Below, piece by piece: positions 8,452 to 16,982 of a stretch of DNA of 64,000 nucleotides (within the stretch, counting starts at the first letter, position 1; the number at the start of each line of letters is the position of its first letter). This DNA is from CAVVAH01 sp963746175 (lineage in GTDB: Bacteria > Actinomycetota > Actinomycetes > JACCUZ01): NCBI GenBank assembly GCA_963746175.1, contig CAVVAH010000008.1:904816-968815 (forward strand). The letters run 5' to 3'. The notes under the pieces were generated by a model, which had not been told where the DNA came from, made no database searches, and saw only the letters and a program-made list of their open reading frames with translations. Both the position numbers and the translations under genes were made by a program.

Positions 8452-8736
8452 TCCGAGTCCGCCGGCTTTCGGTGCGTGGTCATCCGTGGCGGTGCAACTG
8501 CCGCCCCGCCGTCCAACGGCGGCAGTGGCCGCGGGCTTGTATTGATCTTGCTCTCTTGCCGTGGGCGCGTGTCGCGGAGCTGGCTACCGGTCGGGAGAGG
8601 TAGGCGCGCCTCGAGACCCAGACGGGGCGCCGCTCCTACTGGGCGTGTCCCTGGTCGGCCGCAAGCGCGCTCGTCCGCCGAGGGATGGGTGAAGCCGCGG
8701 TCAGCCCTGGCCCCGGATTGGCTCTCGCAGTCTTTG

Positions 8737-9189
8737 TCAGTGTCGAGGCATGAGCTCGATCGCCACTGGTCTCCCCGGTGACTCCGGAACGCAGCAGGTG
8801 AGGTCGTTGCGGCACTGCGCCAACGGGGGCTCGGCGTCAAGCGACGCGCGGACCGTGTCGAGCTGGGCGGAGAACTGCTGGAGCTCGGCGATCCTTTCGG
8901 CGATCTCCGCCTGCTTCTGTTCGACCAGCCGGCCGACGCGCTCGTGCGCGGCGCCGCAGTTGGTGCCGGCCCAGATCGGGATCAGCGCAGTGATCTGCTC
9001 GCAGCGCAGCCCCATTCGGCGGGCCCGGGTGATGAACCGCAGTCGGGCTGCCGCGTCGTCGGCATAGTCGCGGTAGCCGGCTGCCGTGCGAGCCGGAACG
9101 GCCATCAGCCCGACCCGTTCGTAGTACCGCACCGTCGAGGTCGGGACCCCCGCGGATTCGGCGAGCTCGGAGATCCGCACACGCCCCAC
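8737..9189 (-). CDS. MerR-family thiol/metal-responsive regulator
   Basis: A 150-aa activator of the MerR family. The N-terminal winged helix is clear (VRISELAESAGVPTSTVRYYERVGL), with the usual GYRDY wing and the LRFITRARRMGL dimer-helix start. Cysteines lie at about 63, 78, 126, 132 and 133; Cys78 in TNCGAAHERV occupies the place of the metal-binding Cys before the dimerisation helix in MerR and its zinc/cadmium relatives, and the C-terminal CRNDLTCC resembles their metal loops. A thiophilic metal or thiol stress is thus a likely signal (inference). GTG 9189 is chosen as start because the HTH then begins at residue 4. It is divergent from the cupin gene with a MerR-type promoter between them. 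Confidence 0.85.
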   Translation of the reverse strand: MGRVRISELAESAGVPTSTVRYYERVGLMAVPARTAAGYRDYADDAAARLRFITRARRMGLRCEQITALIPIWAGTNCGAAHERVGRLVEQKQAEIAERIAELQQFSAQLDTVRASLDAEPPLAQCRNDLTCCVPESPGRPVAIELMPRH

Positions 9190-9195
9190 GGTAAA

Positions 9196-9255
9196 CCTTG
9201 CATCCGGGTGCAGGGTCAAGGTCTTGACTTTGCACCCGAGTGCAAGTTCTACCTT
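9196..9255 (+). promoter_or_regulatory. MerR-type promoter with two operator dyads
   Basis: Reading toward the cupin gene, TTGACT (9224-9229) is followed after 18-19 nt by a poor -10 (TCTACC or CTACCT, about 9248-9254), the over-long spacing that MerR activators correct. The spacer holds a perfect dyad TTGCAC-N4-GTGCAA. A second, nearly identical dyad (TTGCAT-N4-GTGCAG) lies at 9198-9213 next to the MerR start, suited to autoregulation. Confidence 0.75.
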
Positions 9256-9302
9256 CCAGATCGCGACCGGACACTCCGGTCTCCAGACCCGGGAGGGACG
9301 CC

Positions 9303-9659
9303 ATGGGAACCTTCAGCCGCGACAACACCGAGCTCGCCGTCGACATGGACGGGGCCGGCCAGCAGCATCGTGCCGAGGCGGGCGGGATGACCATCGCCCT
9401 CGAGCGATGGAACGCCGGACTCGACACCGCCGAGTGGTTCGCCGACCTGCCCGGCGGCGCCTGCCAGGAGCCGCACTGGGGCTACTGCCTCCAGGGCAAG
9501 GTGACCATGAGGTACAGCGACGGTGAGACCGAGGTCCTCACCGCCGGCCAGGCCTACTACATCAGGCCCGGCCACAACGCCCACATCGACGACGACGCCG
9601 AGTTCGTCGAGTTCACCAGGGCCGACCGGACGCCCGGCATCAACACCGTCGAGCTGTAG
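9303..9659 (+). CDS. Small cupin-domain protein, MerR-regulated
   Basis: A single-domain cupin of 118 aa, cytoplasmic by lack of any signal. Cupin motif 1 appears as EPHWGYCLQGKVTMRY and motif 2 as YYIRPGHNAHI, giving His residues at the usual metal positions, plus a Cys beside the first His. The ATG at 9303 follows a GGAGG-type ribosome site about 6 nt upstream. The gene is read from a promoter with MerR architecture, so expression should follow the signal sensed by the neighbouring regulator. Function within the cupin superfamily is not determinable; metal buffering, small-molecule binding or dioxygenase activity are all open. The 227 nt after it hold no gene. Confidence 0.8.
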   Translation: MGTFSRDNTELAVDMDGAGQQHRAEAGGMTIALERWNAGLDTAEWFADLPGGACQEPHWGYCLQGKVTMRYSDGETEVLTAGQAYYIRPGHNAHIDDDAEFVEFTRADRTPGINTVEL

Positions 9660-9886
9660 CCGGGCTTCGACGTCCTCGCCCGCCACCATCGAACCGGCAC
9701 GGCACGCTTGCCGAAATTCGGGCCCGGCGACCAGCCAAGGTTGGGTTTGTGACGTGGTGTTCTGCTTCGAGGTATCTCCGCACCGCGTCGAGGAGAACAT
9801 CCCGGCGCCGTTTGTCCCATCGTTGCCATCTGACCCAACCGGAGTGATGCGGGAAGCGCTGCCTCGGCTCGTGCGATGATCCGCGA

Positions 9887-11542
9887 GTGACCGCACAGGT
9901 CCCAGAGCTCGTCGCCGATGGTCGCTCCGCGCTACGTCGCGGCGACGCAGCGACCGCTCGGCTCATCTTCGAACGCGCACCGACCGAACCAGCATCCGGT
10001 GATGTGATCGAGGGGTTGGCCCGCGCCTCCTATCTCGAGCGCGACTATTCGCGGGCCATCGAGGATTGGGAGCGCGCGTACGCCGCCCACCGCGACGCCG
10101 GGGACCTGCTCGGCGCCGTGCGCGTCGCACGGACACTCGCCTACATGCACGGCGCGATCCTCGGCGACGCCGCGGTCATGAGCGGGTGGCTGGCCCGCGC
10201 GACGACGCTGCTGGGGGACGGGAAGTCGCGCGAAGGCGGGTGGGTGACGCTCCAGCGCGGGATGTTCGAGGGCGACCGTGCCCGGAAGGAACTGCACTTC
10301 CGCGCGGCGCTCGAGGTGGCTCGCCGTTTCGGTGACGCTGACTTGGAATTCGGGACGCTCGCGTATCTCGGGGCGAGCCTCGTCCATGCTGACCGGACCG
10401 AGGAGGGCATGTTGCTGCTCGACGAGGCCCTCGCGGCGGTGGCGGGCAGTGAGGTGGACGACTTCTGTGTCCTGGAGGAGATCTTCTGCCAGTTGTTCTC
10501 GGCTTGCGAGCGGGCGCACGACGTCACGCGCGCGGATCAGTGGATCCGCATCGGTGAGGCGATTGCCGAGCGACGACGGCTGCCGGCGGTCTCGGCGTTC
10601 TGCCGCACGCACTACGGCGGGCTGCTGACCACCGCCGGTCGGTGGCTCGAGGCGGACGTCGCGCTGACCGAAGCCGTCCGGCTCTGGGGCCTGGGTCAGC
10701 GTTACCTGCGCGGCGGTGCACTGGCGCGGTTGGCTGACCTGCGGGTCCGGCAAGGGCGCTTCGAGGAGGCCGAGCAGCTGCTCGACGGCATCCACGACGA
10801 CGTCGACGCCGCCCGTCCGCTCGCGGCCATCCAGCTCGCCAGGGGAGACGTCTCACTCGCCAGAGACACCATCGAGCGCGCCCTGGACCAATTCGACCCG
10901 CTGAGTACGGCAACTGCGCCGCTGGTGAGCCTGCTCGTCGACGTCTATCTCGCCGGCGACCTGCTCGATCAGGCCGAGGTCGCGGTGGACAGGCTGGTGG
11001 CCTGCGCAGCCCGTCACGCGAGCCCCTATCTGCTCGCCGTCGCGGCGCTGGCGCGCGGGCGGCTCAGTCTCGCGACGGGCGTGGGCGACCCGCAGGCGTG
11101 CTTGCGTGAAGCCCTCCTCGGATTTGCCCAGGCCCAGATGCCGATGGAGCTGGCCCACTCCCGGCTCGAACTCGCCAAGGTGCTGCTCACGGACCGTCCC
11201 GAGGTGGCCATGGCCGAAGCGCGGGCCGCGATGGAAGCGTTCGACCGACTTCAGGCGGCCCGCGACGCGGACTCGGCCGCCGCGGTGTTGCGGTCGCTCG
11301 GGGTGCGGACCGCGTCGGCCAGGAAGGGTGGCGGACTACTGACCAAGCGCGAAGCCGAGGTGCTCGACCTGCTGGGCCTCGGGCTGTCCAACCCGGAAAT
11401 CTCCGAGCGCCTCTTCATCAGCCGCAAGACCGTCGAGCACCACGTCGGCAACATCCTCGCCAAGCTCGGCCTGCGCAGCCGGGCCGCGGCCGCCGCCGCA
11501 GCCGCGGGCTACGCCGCCCGCTCGAAACAAGGCGCGGAATAG
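9887..11542 (+). CDS. LuxR-family regulator with TPR-like sensor region
   Basis: A 551-aa transcription factor. About 470 residues of helical TPR-like repeats (AIEDWERAYAAHRDAGD, ALEVARRFGDADLEFGTLAYLG, EEAEQLLDGIHDDVDAARPLAAI) are followed by a C-terminal LuxR helix-turn-helix with TKREAEVLDLLGLGLSNPEI and ISRKTVEHHVGNILAKLGL. There is no ATPase domain before the repeats, unlike the LAL/MalT regulators, so it resembles the common actinobacterial TPR-LuxR group. The start is GTG 9887. It lies 70 nt upstream of, and in line with, the FAD enzyme and YCII genes, whose expression it may control (inference). It ends in an Ala-rich stretch. Confidence 0.85.
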   Translation: MTAQVPELVADGRSALRRGDAATARLIFERAPTEPASGDVIEGLARASYLERDYSRAIEDWERAYAAHRDAGDLLGAVRVARTLAYMHGAILGDAAVMSGWLARATTLLGDGKSREGGWVTLQRGMFEGDRARKELHFRAALEVARRFGDADLEFGTLAYLGASLVHADRTEEGMLLLDEALAAVAGSEVDDFCVLEEIFCQLFSACERAHDVTRADQWIRIGEAIAERRRLPAVSAFCRTHYGGLLTTAGRWLEADVALTEAVRLWGLGQRYLRGGALARLADLRVRQGRFEEAEQLLDGIHDDVDAARPLAAIQLARGDVSLARDTIERALDQFDPLSTATAPLVSLLVDVYLAGDLLDQAEVAVDRLVACAARHASPYLLAVAALARGRLSLATGVGDPQACLREALLGFAQAQMPMELAHSRLELAKVLLTDRPEVAMAEARAAMEAFDRLQAARDADSAAAVLRSLGVRTASARKGGGLLTKREAEVLDLLGLGLSNPEISERLFISRKTVEHHVGNILAKLGLRSRAAAAAAAAGYAARSKQGAE

Positions 11543-11612
11543 GGGAACTCCCCGATCCCGCTACGCCCGGCTCCCGTCATCGTCAGACCACCGACGAGGT
11601 GGAGGACGAGAC

Positions 11613-12833
11613 ATGGACACGACCTACGACGTGATTGTTGTGGGAGCACGATGCGCCGGCGCACCAACCGCGATGCTGCTGGCTCGCAAGGGATATCACG
11701 TGCTGCTGGTCGACCAGGCATCGTTTCCGAGCGACACCCTCTCGACGCACATGATCCATGCGCCGGGCGTGGCCGCGCTGAGCCGCTGGGGGCTGCTCGA
11801 CCAGGTAGTTGCCTCCGGGTGCCCGCCGGTCGACACCTACTCGTTCGACTTCGGGCCGTTCACGATCAGGGGCACGCCGCGACCGCATGACGGCAGCTCC
11901 ACGGCGTATGCGCCGCGCCGGACGATCCTCGACAAGATCCTCGTCGACGCCGCTGACCGCGGCGGGGTCGAGGTTCGCGAGCGCTTCACCGTCGACGAGG
12001 TGGTCGTCGAAGACGGCGCGGTCGTCGGCGTCCGGGGCCACGGCGAGGACGGCAGGCAGGTGACCGAGAGAGCCCGCGTCGTGGTCGGCGCCGACGGGCG
12101 CAACTCCCACGTCGCGAAGGCCGTGGACATCGAGCAATACCACAACAAGCCGAAACTGCAGTGGAGCTACTACACCTACTGGCGCGACCTGCCGGTCGAC
12201 GGTTTCGAGATCTTCGTCCGTCCCGACCGGGGGTGGGCCGCGGTGTCGACGAACGACGGGGTGACCATGCTCGTCGTCGGGTGGCCGTTCGCCGAGTCGA
12301 TGGCCTACAAGGCCGACTTCGAGGCCAACTACCTCAAGACCCTCGAGCTCGCGCCCGAGTTCGCCGAGCGAGTCCGCGCCGCGACGCGGGTAGAGCGGTT
12401 CTACGGCGGGTCAGTCCCGAACTTCTTCCGCAAGCCCTTCGGCTCCGGATGGGCGCTGGTCGGTGACGCTGGCTACAACAAGGACCCCATCACCGCCCAG
12501 GGGATCAGCGACGCGTTCCGCGACGCGGAGCTCTGCTCCGCGGCCTTGGACGAGACGTTCACCGGCCGGCGCTCGTATGACGAGGCGATGGCCGACTACC
12601 AGCGGACCCGCGACACCCACGTGCTGCCGGTCTTCGAGTTCACGACGCAACTGGCCACACTCGAAGCCCCGCCCGAGCAAATGCAGCAGCTGCTAGGCGC
12701 CGTGCACGGCAACCAGAACGCCATGGACGACTTCGTGAGTCTCACCGCCGGAACCGTGTCGCCGGTCGAGTTCTTCGAGACCGAGAACATCGGGCAAATC
12801 CTCGGCGCCGCCCAGGCGGCGTACGCGACCTGA
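11613..12833 (+). CDS. FAD-dependent oxidoreductase (PHBH/geranylgeranyl-reductase type)
   Basis: A 406-aa flavoprotein of the p-hydroxybenzoate hydroxylase fold. The N-terminal FAD motif is DVIVVGARCAGAPTAMLLARKGYHVLLVDQ; RVVVGADGRNSHVAK is the middle DG motif that contacts FAD and NAD(P)H; and the second FAD motif is GWALVGDAGYNKDPITAQGIS. ATG 11613 follows GGAGG by 7-8 nt. Relatives reduce isoprenoid double bonds or hydroxylate aromatics; the substrate pocket cannot be assigned. It is probably cotranscribed with the YCII protein 12 nt downstream. The pairing with a LuxR regulator and a YCII protein suggests a small inducible oxidative catabolic or detoxification unit (inference). Confidence 0.85.
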   Translation: MDTTYDVIVVGARCAGAPTAMLLARKGYHVLLVDQASFPSDTLSTHMIHAPGVAALSRWGLLDQVVASGCPPVDTYSFDFGPFTIRGTPRPHDGSSTAYAPRRTILDKILVDAADRGGVEVRERFTVDEVVVEDGAVVGVRGHGEDGRQVTERARVVVGADGRNSHVAKAVDIEQYHNKPKLQWSYYTYWRDLPVDGFEIFVRPDRGWAAVSTNDGVTMLVVGWPFAESMAYKADFEANYLKTLELAPEFAERVRAATRVERFYGGSVPNFFRKPFGSGWALVGDAGYNKDPITAQGISDAFRDAELCSAALDETFTGRRSYDEAMADYQRTRDTHVLPVFEFTTQLATLEAPPEQMQQLLGAVHGNQNAMDDFVSLTAGTVSPVEFFETENIGQILGAAQAAYAT

Positions 12834-12845
12834 AGGGAGCAACCA

Positions 12846-13175
12846 ATGAGCCTGTTCGCCGTCATCCGTGAGGCCGGTCCGAGCTGGACCGAAGGAAAAG
12901 GCGCCTTCGAACAGCCCGCGGTGAACGACCACGCAGCCTTCATGAACAAGCTCGCAGAGGATGGCTTCGTGCTGTTCGCCGGCCCGCTCGCCGGCAGCGA
13001 ACACGACCGCATCCGAGTGCTTCTGATCGCGGAGGCCGCCAGCGAAACCGACATCCACCGCCGTCTCGCCGACGACCCCTGGCTACGCACACAACGACTG
13101 GTGACCACGAGCGTCGAGCCGTGGAATCTTCTCGTCGGCGCAGAGCGCCTCGGCGCGCAGCCAGCGGCCTACTGA
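12846..13175 (+). CDS. YCII-related domain protein
   Basis: A 109-aa protein of the YciI-like fold, a dimeric alpha+beta barrel. Typical features are FAVIREAGPSW at the start, HAAFMNKLAEDGFVLFAGPL with the conserved His, and a strand at RIRVLLIAEA followed by a DDPWL motif near the C-terminal third. Family members are proposed to bind or isomerise small acids and are often paired with oxidoreductases or extracytoplasmic sigma factors. It begins 12 nt after the FAD enzyme with an AGGGAG ribosome site, so the two are coexpressed. Its specific role is unknown. Confidence 0.75.
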   Translation: MSLFAVIREAGPSWTEGKGAFEQPAVNDHAAFMNKLAEDGFVLFAGPLAGSEHDRIRVLLIAEAASETDIHRRLADDPWLRTQRLVTTSVEPWNLLVGAERLGAQPAAY

Positions 13176-13230
13176 GCTGGAAGTCAGCTGCCACTGACCC
13201 GTGAATGTCCTTTCGTCGCCAGGCGTCAGC

Positions 13231-13247
13231 ACCGGGCCAAGCCCGGT
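13231..13247 (+). terminator. GC hairpin after the FAD-YCII operon
   Basis: Perfect 7-bp arms (ACCGGGC / GCCCGGT) around a 3-nt loop, 56 nt after the YCII stop, followed by TTGG. A likely intrinsic terminator, though the U-tract is poor. Confidence 0.5.
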
Positions 13248-13815
13248 TGGAGTTGGGCATTCCTCGAGGTCTCATGCTCGTTACAACGAAGGCACGGGGG
13301 GCCTCGTCGACGTTTCCTACGACGGGCACATCGGCGAGTTGTCGGCTGAACCTGGTGGGAAGCTTGCCGCGCTCCGTCAGCCATCGGCCTTTCCGGGAGG
13401 CTTCACCCGAACGCGAAGCGTCCACCGAGGGGGATGCCGATGGCGTATGCATCGGAGGCAGGCCCACCTGTCGGCTTCTTGGCGCGGTAAGTCCGGCTTC
13501 GCCAGGCCGTCGATCGGCCCGGCAGGAGGGTCGATGAAGGTCTTCGCCGAGGTCAGACGGCCGGACGGTGGTCGCCGTCCACAGCTGCTCCTTCAGGTTC
13601 GAGCAGAGCGCTCGGGTCGAGCCGCCGCGGCTCGGCAGCGTCCGGCGACGCCCTCGCCGGGGCGTCGATGATGGTGATCCGCCGTGGACCGCTCTGGACG
13701 GAGTCCCGCCGTACGGGGACGGGCGCAACGGCTCTTCCTCGTCGGCGAAGTCTGCACATCACCGAGGCTTGCCGATCATTCGACTCGCCAGCGGCCGGTT
13801 CGTCGGGTCGAACCT
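13248..13815. other. Gene-free stretch in the island
   Basis: I find no reading frame with family-like content, ribosome site or compositional support on either strand. It probably contains degraded sequence, in keeping with the other broken genes of the island. Confidence 0.5.
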
Positions 13816-14671
13816 TCAGGTGCCGGTGTGTCGGAGGAGAAAGGCGATGGTCGCCTCGATGACGGCGGGGGTGATGGCGTGGTCGGTGTCGGGGAGGACG
13901 GCGAGTTCACCGGACGGCAAGTTGCGGTAGGCGAGCGCGCCCTCCTCGACCGAGCAGAAGGGGTCGCGGTCGCCGGTGAGGATCAGCGTCGGTGCGGTGA
14001 TCGACCGGAAGTCGTCGAGGGTGTAGCCCGGCGAACGGGTGGCGCGATCGAAGAAGATGCGCACGTACTCCCGCCAGTGGCCCTCACCCTGGGCGCTGTC
14101 GTAGTCGGCCTTCATGAGCGCCAGCGTGGCGGCCATCGGCGGCATCGACTGCAAGGCCCGTTCAGCGGCATCGGGATCGCCCTCGGTGGCCTCGGGGCTG
14201 CCACCAAACAGCACGCGGCCCATCTCGAAGATCGGCGCCTCCGGAACGAAAATGTCGTAGCCCGCGTGTGCCGCCAGCGCCCGGACGGCCTCCGGTTGGC
14301 GGATGGCCACCACCGTCGCGATGGCGGCGCCATCGGAGAACCCCGCCAATAACGGACGACCAAGGCCGAGCGAGTCGATGAGCGCCATTACGTCGTCGGC
14401 AAGTAGCGCGTAGGACACGGTGCCGGCGGTGTGCACGGTGGCGCCGCTGCCCGCGCGTGTCGGGGGCGATGACCCGGAAGTGCTTGGCGAGCGTGGCAAT
14501 CTGGTGCACGTAGGCGACTGGACTGTCCGCCCAGGCGGGTCCGGTCGAGACGAACCCGCCGTGGAGCAGGACCAGCGGCGGTCCGTCGCCGGCATCGACG
14601 TATGCGATGTCGGTGCCGTTGGCTCGGACGAGCTGGGCTCCCCGTTCGGCGAGGGTTGCTTCGGTGATCAC
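13816..14671 (-). pseudogene. Alpha/beta hydrolase with one frameshift
   Basis: Two overlapping frames together encode one hydrolase of about 285 aa. From GTG 14671 (GGGAG 8 nt upstream) the first frame carries the oxyanion motif LVLLHGGFVSTGPAW and runs to HFRVIAPDTRG. The second frame continues from GSGATVHTAGTVSYALLADD and carries the nucleophile elbow LLAGFSDGAAIA, the acid LILTGDRDPF and the catalytic His in PDTDHAIT. The break is within 14441-14461, a GC-rich stretch where a single-base indel joins the frames. All catalytic parts are otherwise intact, so the loss is recent or the base call is wrong. The fold is that of the non-haem haloperoxidase/esterase group. Confidence 0.7.
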
Positions 14672-14749
14672 GGGTGGGCTCCCTTCAGCGGTCCACCGGA
14701 TCGTGCGCCCCGGCGTGGCCTTCGGCATGGGGGGTTCACCCCATCTTCG

Positions 14750-16567
14750 TCACGAACCGCCCGGAAACCCTTCCTCCGGGAGCAGGCCCTGCTGCATGGC
14801 AAACAGCCCTGCGGCGGCCCGGCTGCTGGCGCCGATCTTGGCGTAGATGTGCTCGATGTGGTTGCCGGCGGTCTTGGGGGCGATCACGAGGCGCTCGGCG
14901 ATCTGCTTGTTCGACAGTCCCAGGGCCAGAAGCTTGAGGACCTCGACCTCGCGGGCGGTGAGACCTGCGGGACCGTCCTGACGGCGAGGGACGCGGTGGC
15001 CAGCGGCGGCGAGCACGGCGTCGACGGCATCGGCATCGAGGTGCCCGGCCCGGACCGAAGATCGCAGCTGGGCGGCGGCCGCGGTCGCGGTGTGCGCCGG
15101 CCGGTGCGGACGCTCCTCGCGCATCGCCTGGTAGGCGTCGGCGGCACCGAGGATCCGGGCCAACGGGGAGATGGTGCTGCCGGGCAATCCCCGGGGATAC
15201 CCGGAGCCGTCGAGGCGTTCGCGTTGCTGGACCACGATCCTCGCCAGCGGCGCCAGCGCGTCGGACTGCTGCAACATCCGCTCGCCGTAGTACGGGTGCA
15301 GGCGCACGCGCTCCCACTCGCCGGCGCCGAGCGGGCCGGGCTTGTCCCAGATCGCGTTGGAGACGCCCAACCGGCCGAACTCGTGCACGAGCCCCGTTCG
15401 GTGCAACGTCCGGATCTCGTCGTCGCTGAGGTTGAGATGGCGTCCGGCGGCCGCCGCCAGCTCGGCCACGGCGACCGAGTGCCCGAGCATGTACGGCGAC
15501 TTCAGATCGACGAACTCGGCGAGAGCCCGCAGCGCCCGGTCCACGGCGGACCCCGACAGCACCACCGCGAGCGCCGGCTCCGCGTCGATCACCGTCTGCC
15601 AGGTCCCGACATCGGCCAACCCGTCGAAGACCTCGGCCGCATGGTCGCACAGCGTCTGGACGAGGGTCGGATCGAACTGCGAGCCCGAACGCCGCTGCGC
15701 GATCTCTCGTGCCCCGGTCGTGCCACCCGTGCGATAGGCCACCTCGACGTACTCGGCGAGCTGCACGATCCGCGACGCCAGCGGAGCAGCGTCACCGGCG
15801 ACCTTCCCCGGCCAGCCTTTCCCGTCCCACCGCTCATACGAGCACGCCAACGCCGACCCCACCTCGGTGGGCAGGTCGAGCCGCTCGGCCAGCTGCCGGG
15901 CAAGCGAGGCGTGCTGGGCGAGCATGTCGTCGACATCGTGCCGCCCCGAGACAGCGAACTCGACGCCGGCCCGGATTCGGTGCAGCGGTGAGCCGCCGGC
16001 GCCGAGCATGCGCACCATTCCTAGCGCCTCGCGGACCGATCGAGGTTCGTAATCGAACTTGGTCGACTTCAGGGCGATGTCGTCGCCGAACCACTTCGCC
16101 TGCTCGTGGGCATCGGAATGGCAACCGACGTTTACCAGCAATGCGCTGTAGTACACGACCGCACGAGCATCGTCATCGAGCCCGATCCGTTCCGCGACCC
16201 GAAGCGCGATGAGACACTGTCGCAGCACGTGCTCCATCGGCTGGCTGAACCCGAGATCGATGCCCAAGGACAGCGCGGCCACGATTTCGGCGAGCCGAAC
16301 CGGCGCACTGCCGGGCATATTGGCCATTGGGATCGACGCTACCGCGTGACGCACAACCAGGTGCCCGAAGGCTTCTGCCGCGCCGCTCGGCAGCCCCACC
16401 CTCGGGATAGGCAAGGGAGTCACCTCTACCTGGGTGAGCGCAGTCCCTCCGGCAACTTCAGGTTCCGCTCCGGGGTCCACCCACCGCGTCGAAATCAACG
16501 CGTGAGTCATCAGCGAGCGTTCACGTTCGGCCCGGCGAACCGCCTTGGCCCGACTCTTGCGACCCAT
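14750..16567 (-). CDS. HD-GYP-like domain fused to LuxR DNA-binding domain
   Basis: A 605-aa one-component regulator. The N-terminal half is helical and contains SLGIDLGFSQPMEHVLRQ, a conserved opening of this actinobacterial family. A degenerate HD-GYP module follows: the metal-binding HD is replaced by HE (GLVHEFGRLG, near residue 394), HPYYGERML is kept, and the HHE of the third motif has become QRE before RLDGSGYPRGL. The C-terminus is a LuxR helix-turn-helix (LTAREVEVLKLLALGLSNKQIAERL). With key metal ligands altered, hydrolysis of cyclic di-GMP is unlikely; it may bind a nucleotide or another ligand as a signal. The start at ATG 16567 is uncertain. A dyad at 16666-16685 lies upstream. 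Confidence 0.85.
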   Translation of the reverse strand: MGRKSRAKAVRRAERERSLMTHALISTRWVDPGAEPEVAGGTALTQVEVTPLPIPRVGLPSGAAEAFGHLVVRHAVASIPMANMPGSAPVRLAEIVAALSLGIDLGFSQPMEHVLRQCLIALRVAERIGLDDDARAVVYYSALLVNVGCHSDAHEQAKWFGDDIALKSTKFDYEPRSVREALGMVRMLGAGGSPLHRIRAGVEFAVSGRHDVDDMLAQHASLARQLAERLDLPTEVGSALACSYERWDGKGWPGKVAGDAAPLASRIVQLAEYVEVAYRTGGTTGAREIAQRRSGSQFDPTLVQTLCDHAAEVFDGLADVGTWQTVIDAEPALAVVLSGSAVDRALRALAEFVDLKSPYMLGHSVAVAELAAAAGRHLNLSDDEIRTLHRTGLVHEFGRLGVSNAIWDKPGPLGAGEWERVRLHPYYGERMLQQSDALAPLARIVVQQRERLDGSGYPRGLPGSTISPLARILGAADAYQAMREERPHRPAHTATAAAAQLRSSVRAGHLDADAVDAVLAAAGHRVPRRQDGPAGLTAREVEVLKLLALGLSNKQIAERLVIAPKTAGNHIEHIYAKIGASSRAAAGLFAMQQGLLPEEGFPGGS

Positions 16568-16665
16568 GTCATCCACCCCGGTAAGAAGCTCCTGGATTTC
16601 TATGTGCCTGCCGGTCCGGCGAGCCGAGGGGTGGAGCGGCACTGACTTTCCGACTCCCCGAGGGG

Positions 16666-16685
16666 GTGACAACAACCGTTGTCAC
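16666..16685. promoter_or_regulatory. Perfect dyad operator upstream of the HD/LuxR gene
   Basis: GTGACAAC and GTTGTCAC are exact inverted repeats separated by 4 nt, about 100 nt upstream of the start. The shape fits a homodimeric regulator site, possibly for the LuxR fusion itself or a TetR-type protein elsewhere. Confidence 0.5.
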
Positions 16686-16910
16686 TCGTGATGCCAGAAG
16701 AGTGACGCGGATGATCTTGCACGGGACAGCACGGATGTGATCTGGGTCTGCGCGAGGCGACACGACAGTGAGTGGCTACGGCGGCTGGGCTGAGGCGAAG
16801 TCTCGGGTGAAGGCGATGGGCGGTGTTGGCGCCAGGGTCAGCTCGGCAGAGACCCGGACCGCGCTGAGGCGCCTCGGCGAGCAGCTCCAAGGCGAGTAGC
16901 CAGATGATCT

Positions 16911-16935
16911 GCTGCAGTATTTTGCTGCTGTACTC
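16911..16935 (+). repeat. Right copy of the 25-nt near-direct repeat
   Basis: Partner of 6157-6181 (21 of 25 matches), 48 nt before the tRNA-Ala gene. Together with the dyad at 16666-16685 it is all I can see in the gene-free stretch 16568-16982. Confidence 0.5.
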
Positions 16936-16982
16936 GGCCGATTCGAAGATCATCCCGACAGCGGATGTGCGTCTGACCTGGG

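Noticed and set aside
13201..13671. A possible gene in the island between the YCII gene and the hydrolase
   Set aside because: No ribosome site, no family-like pattern, and the frames on both strands are of similar poor quality.
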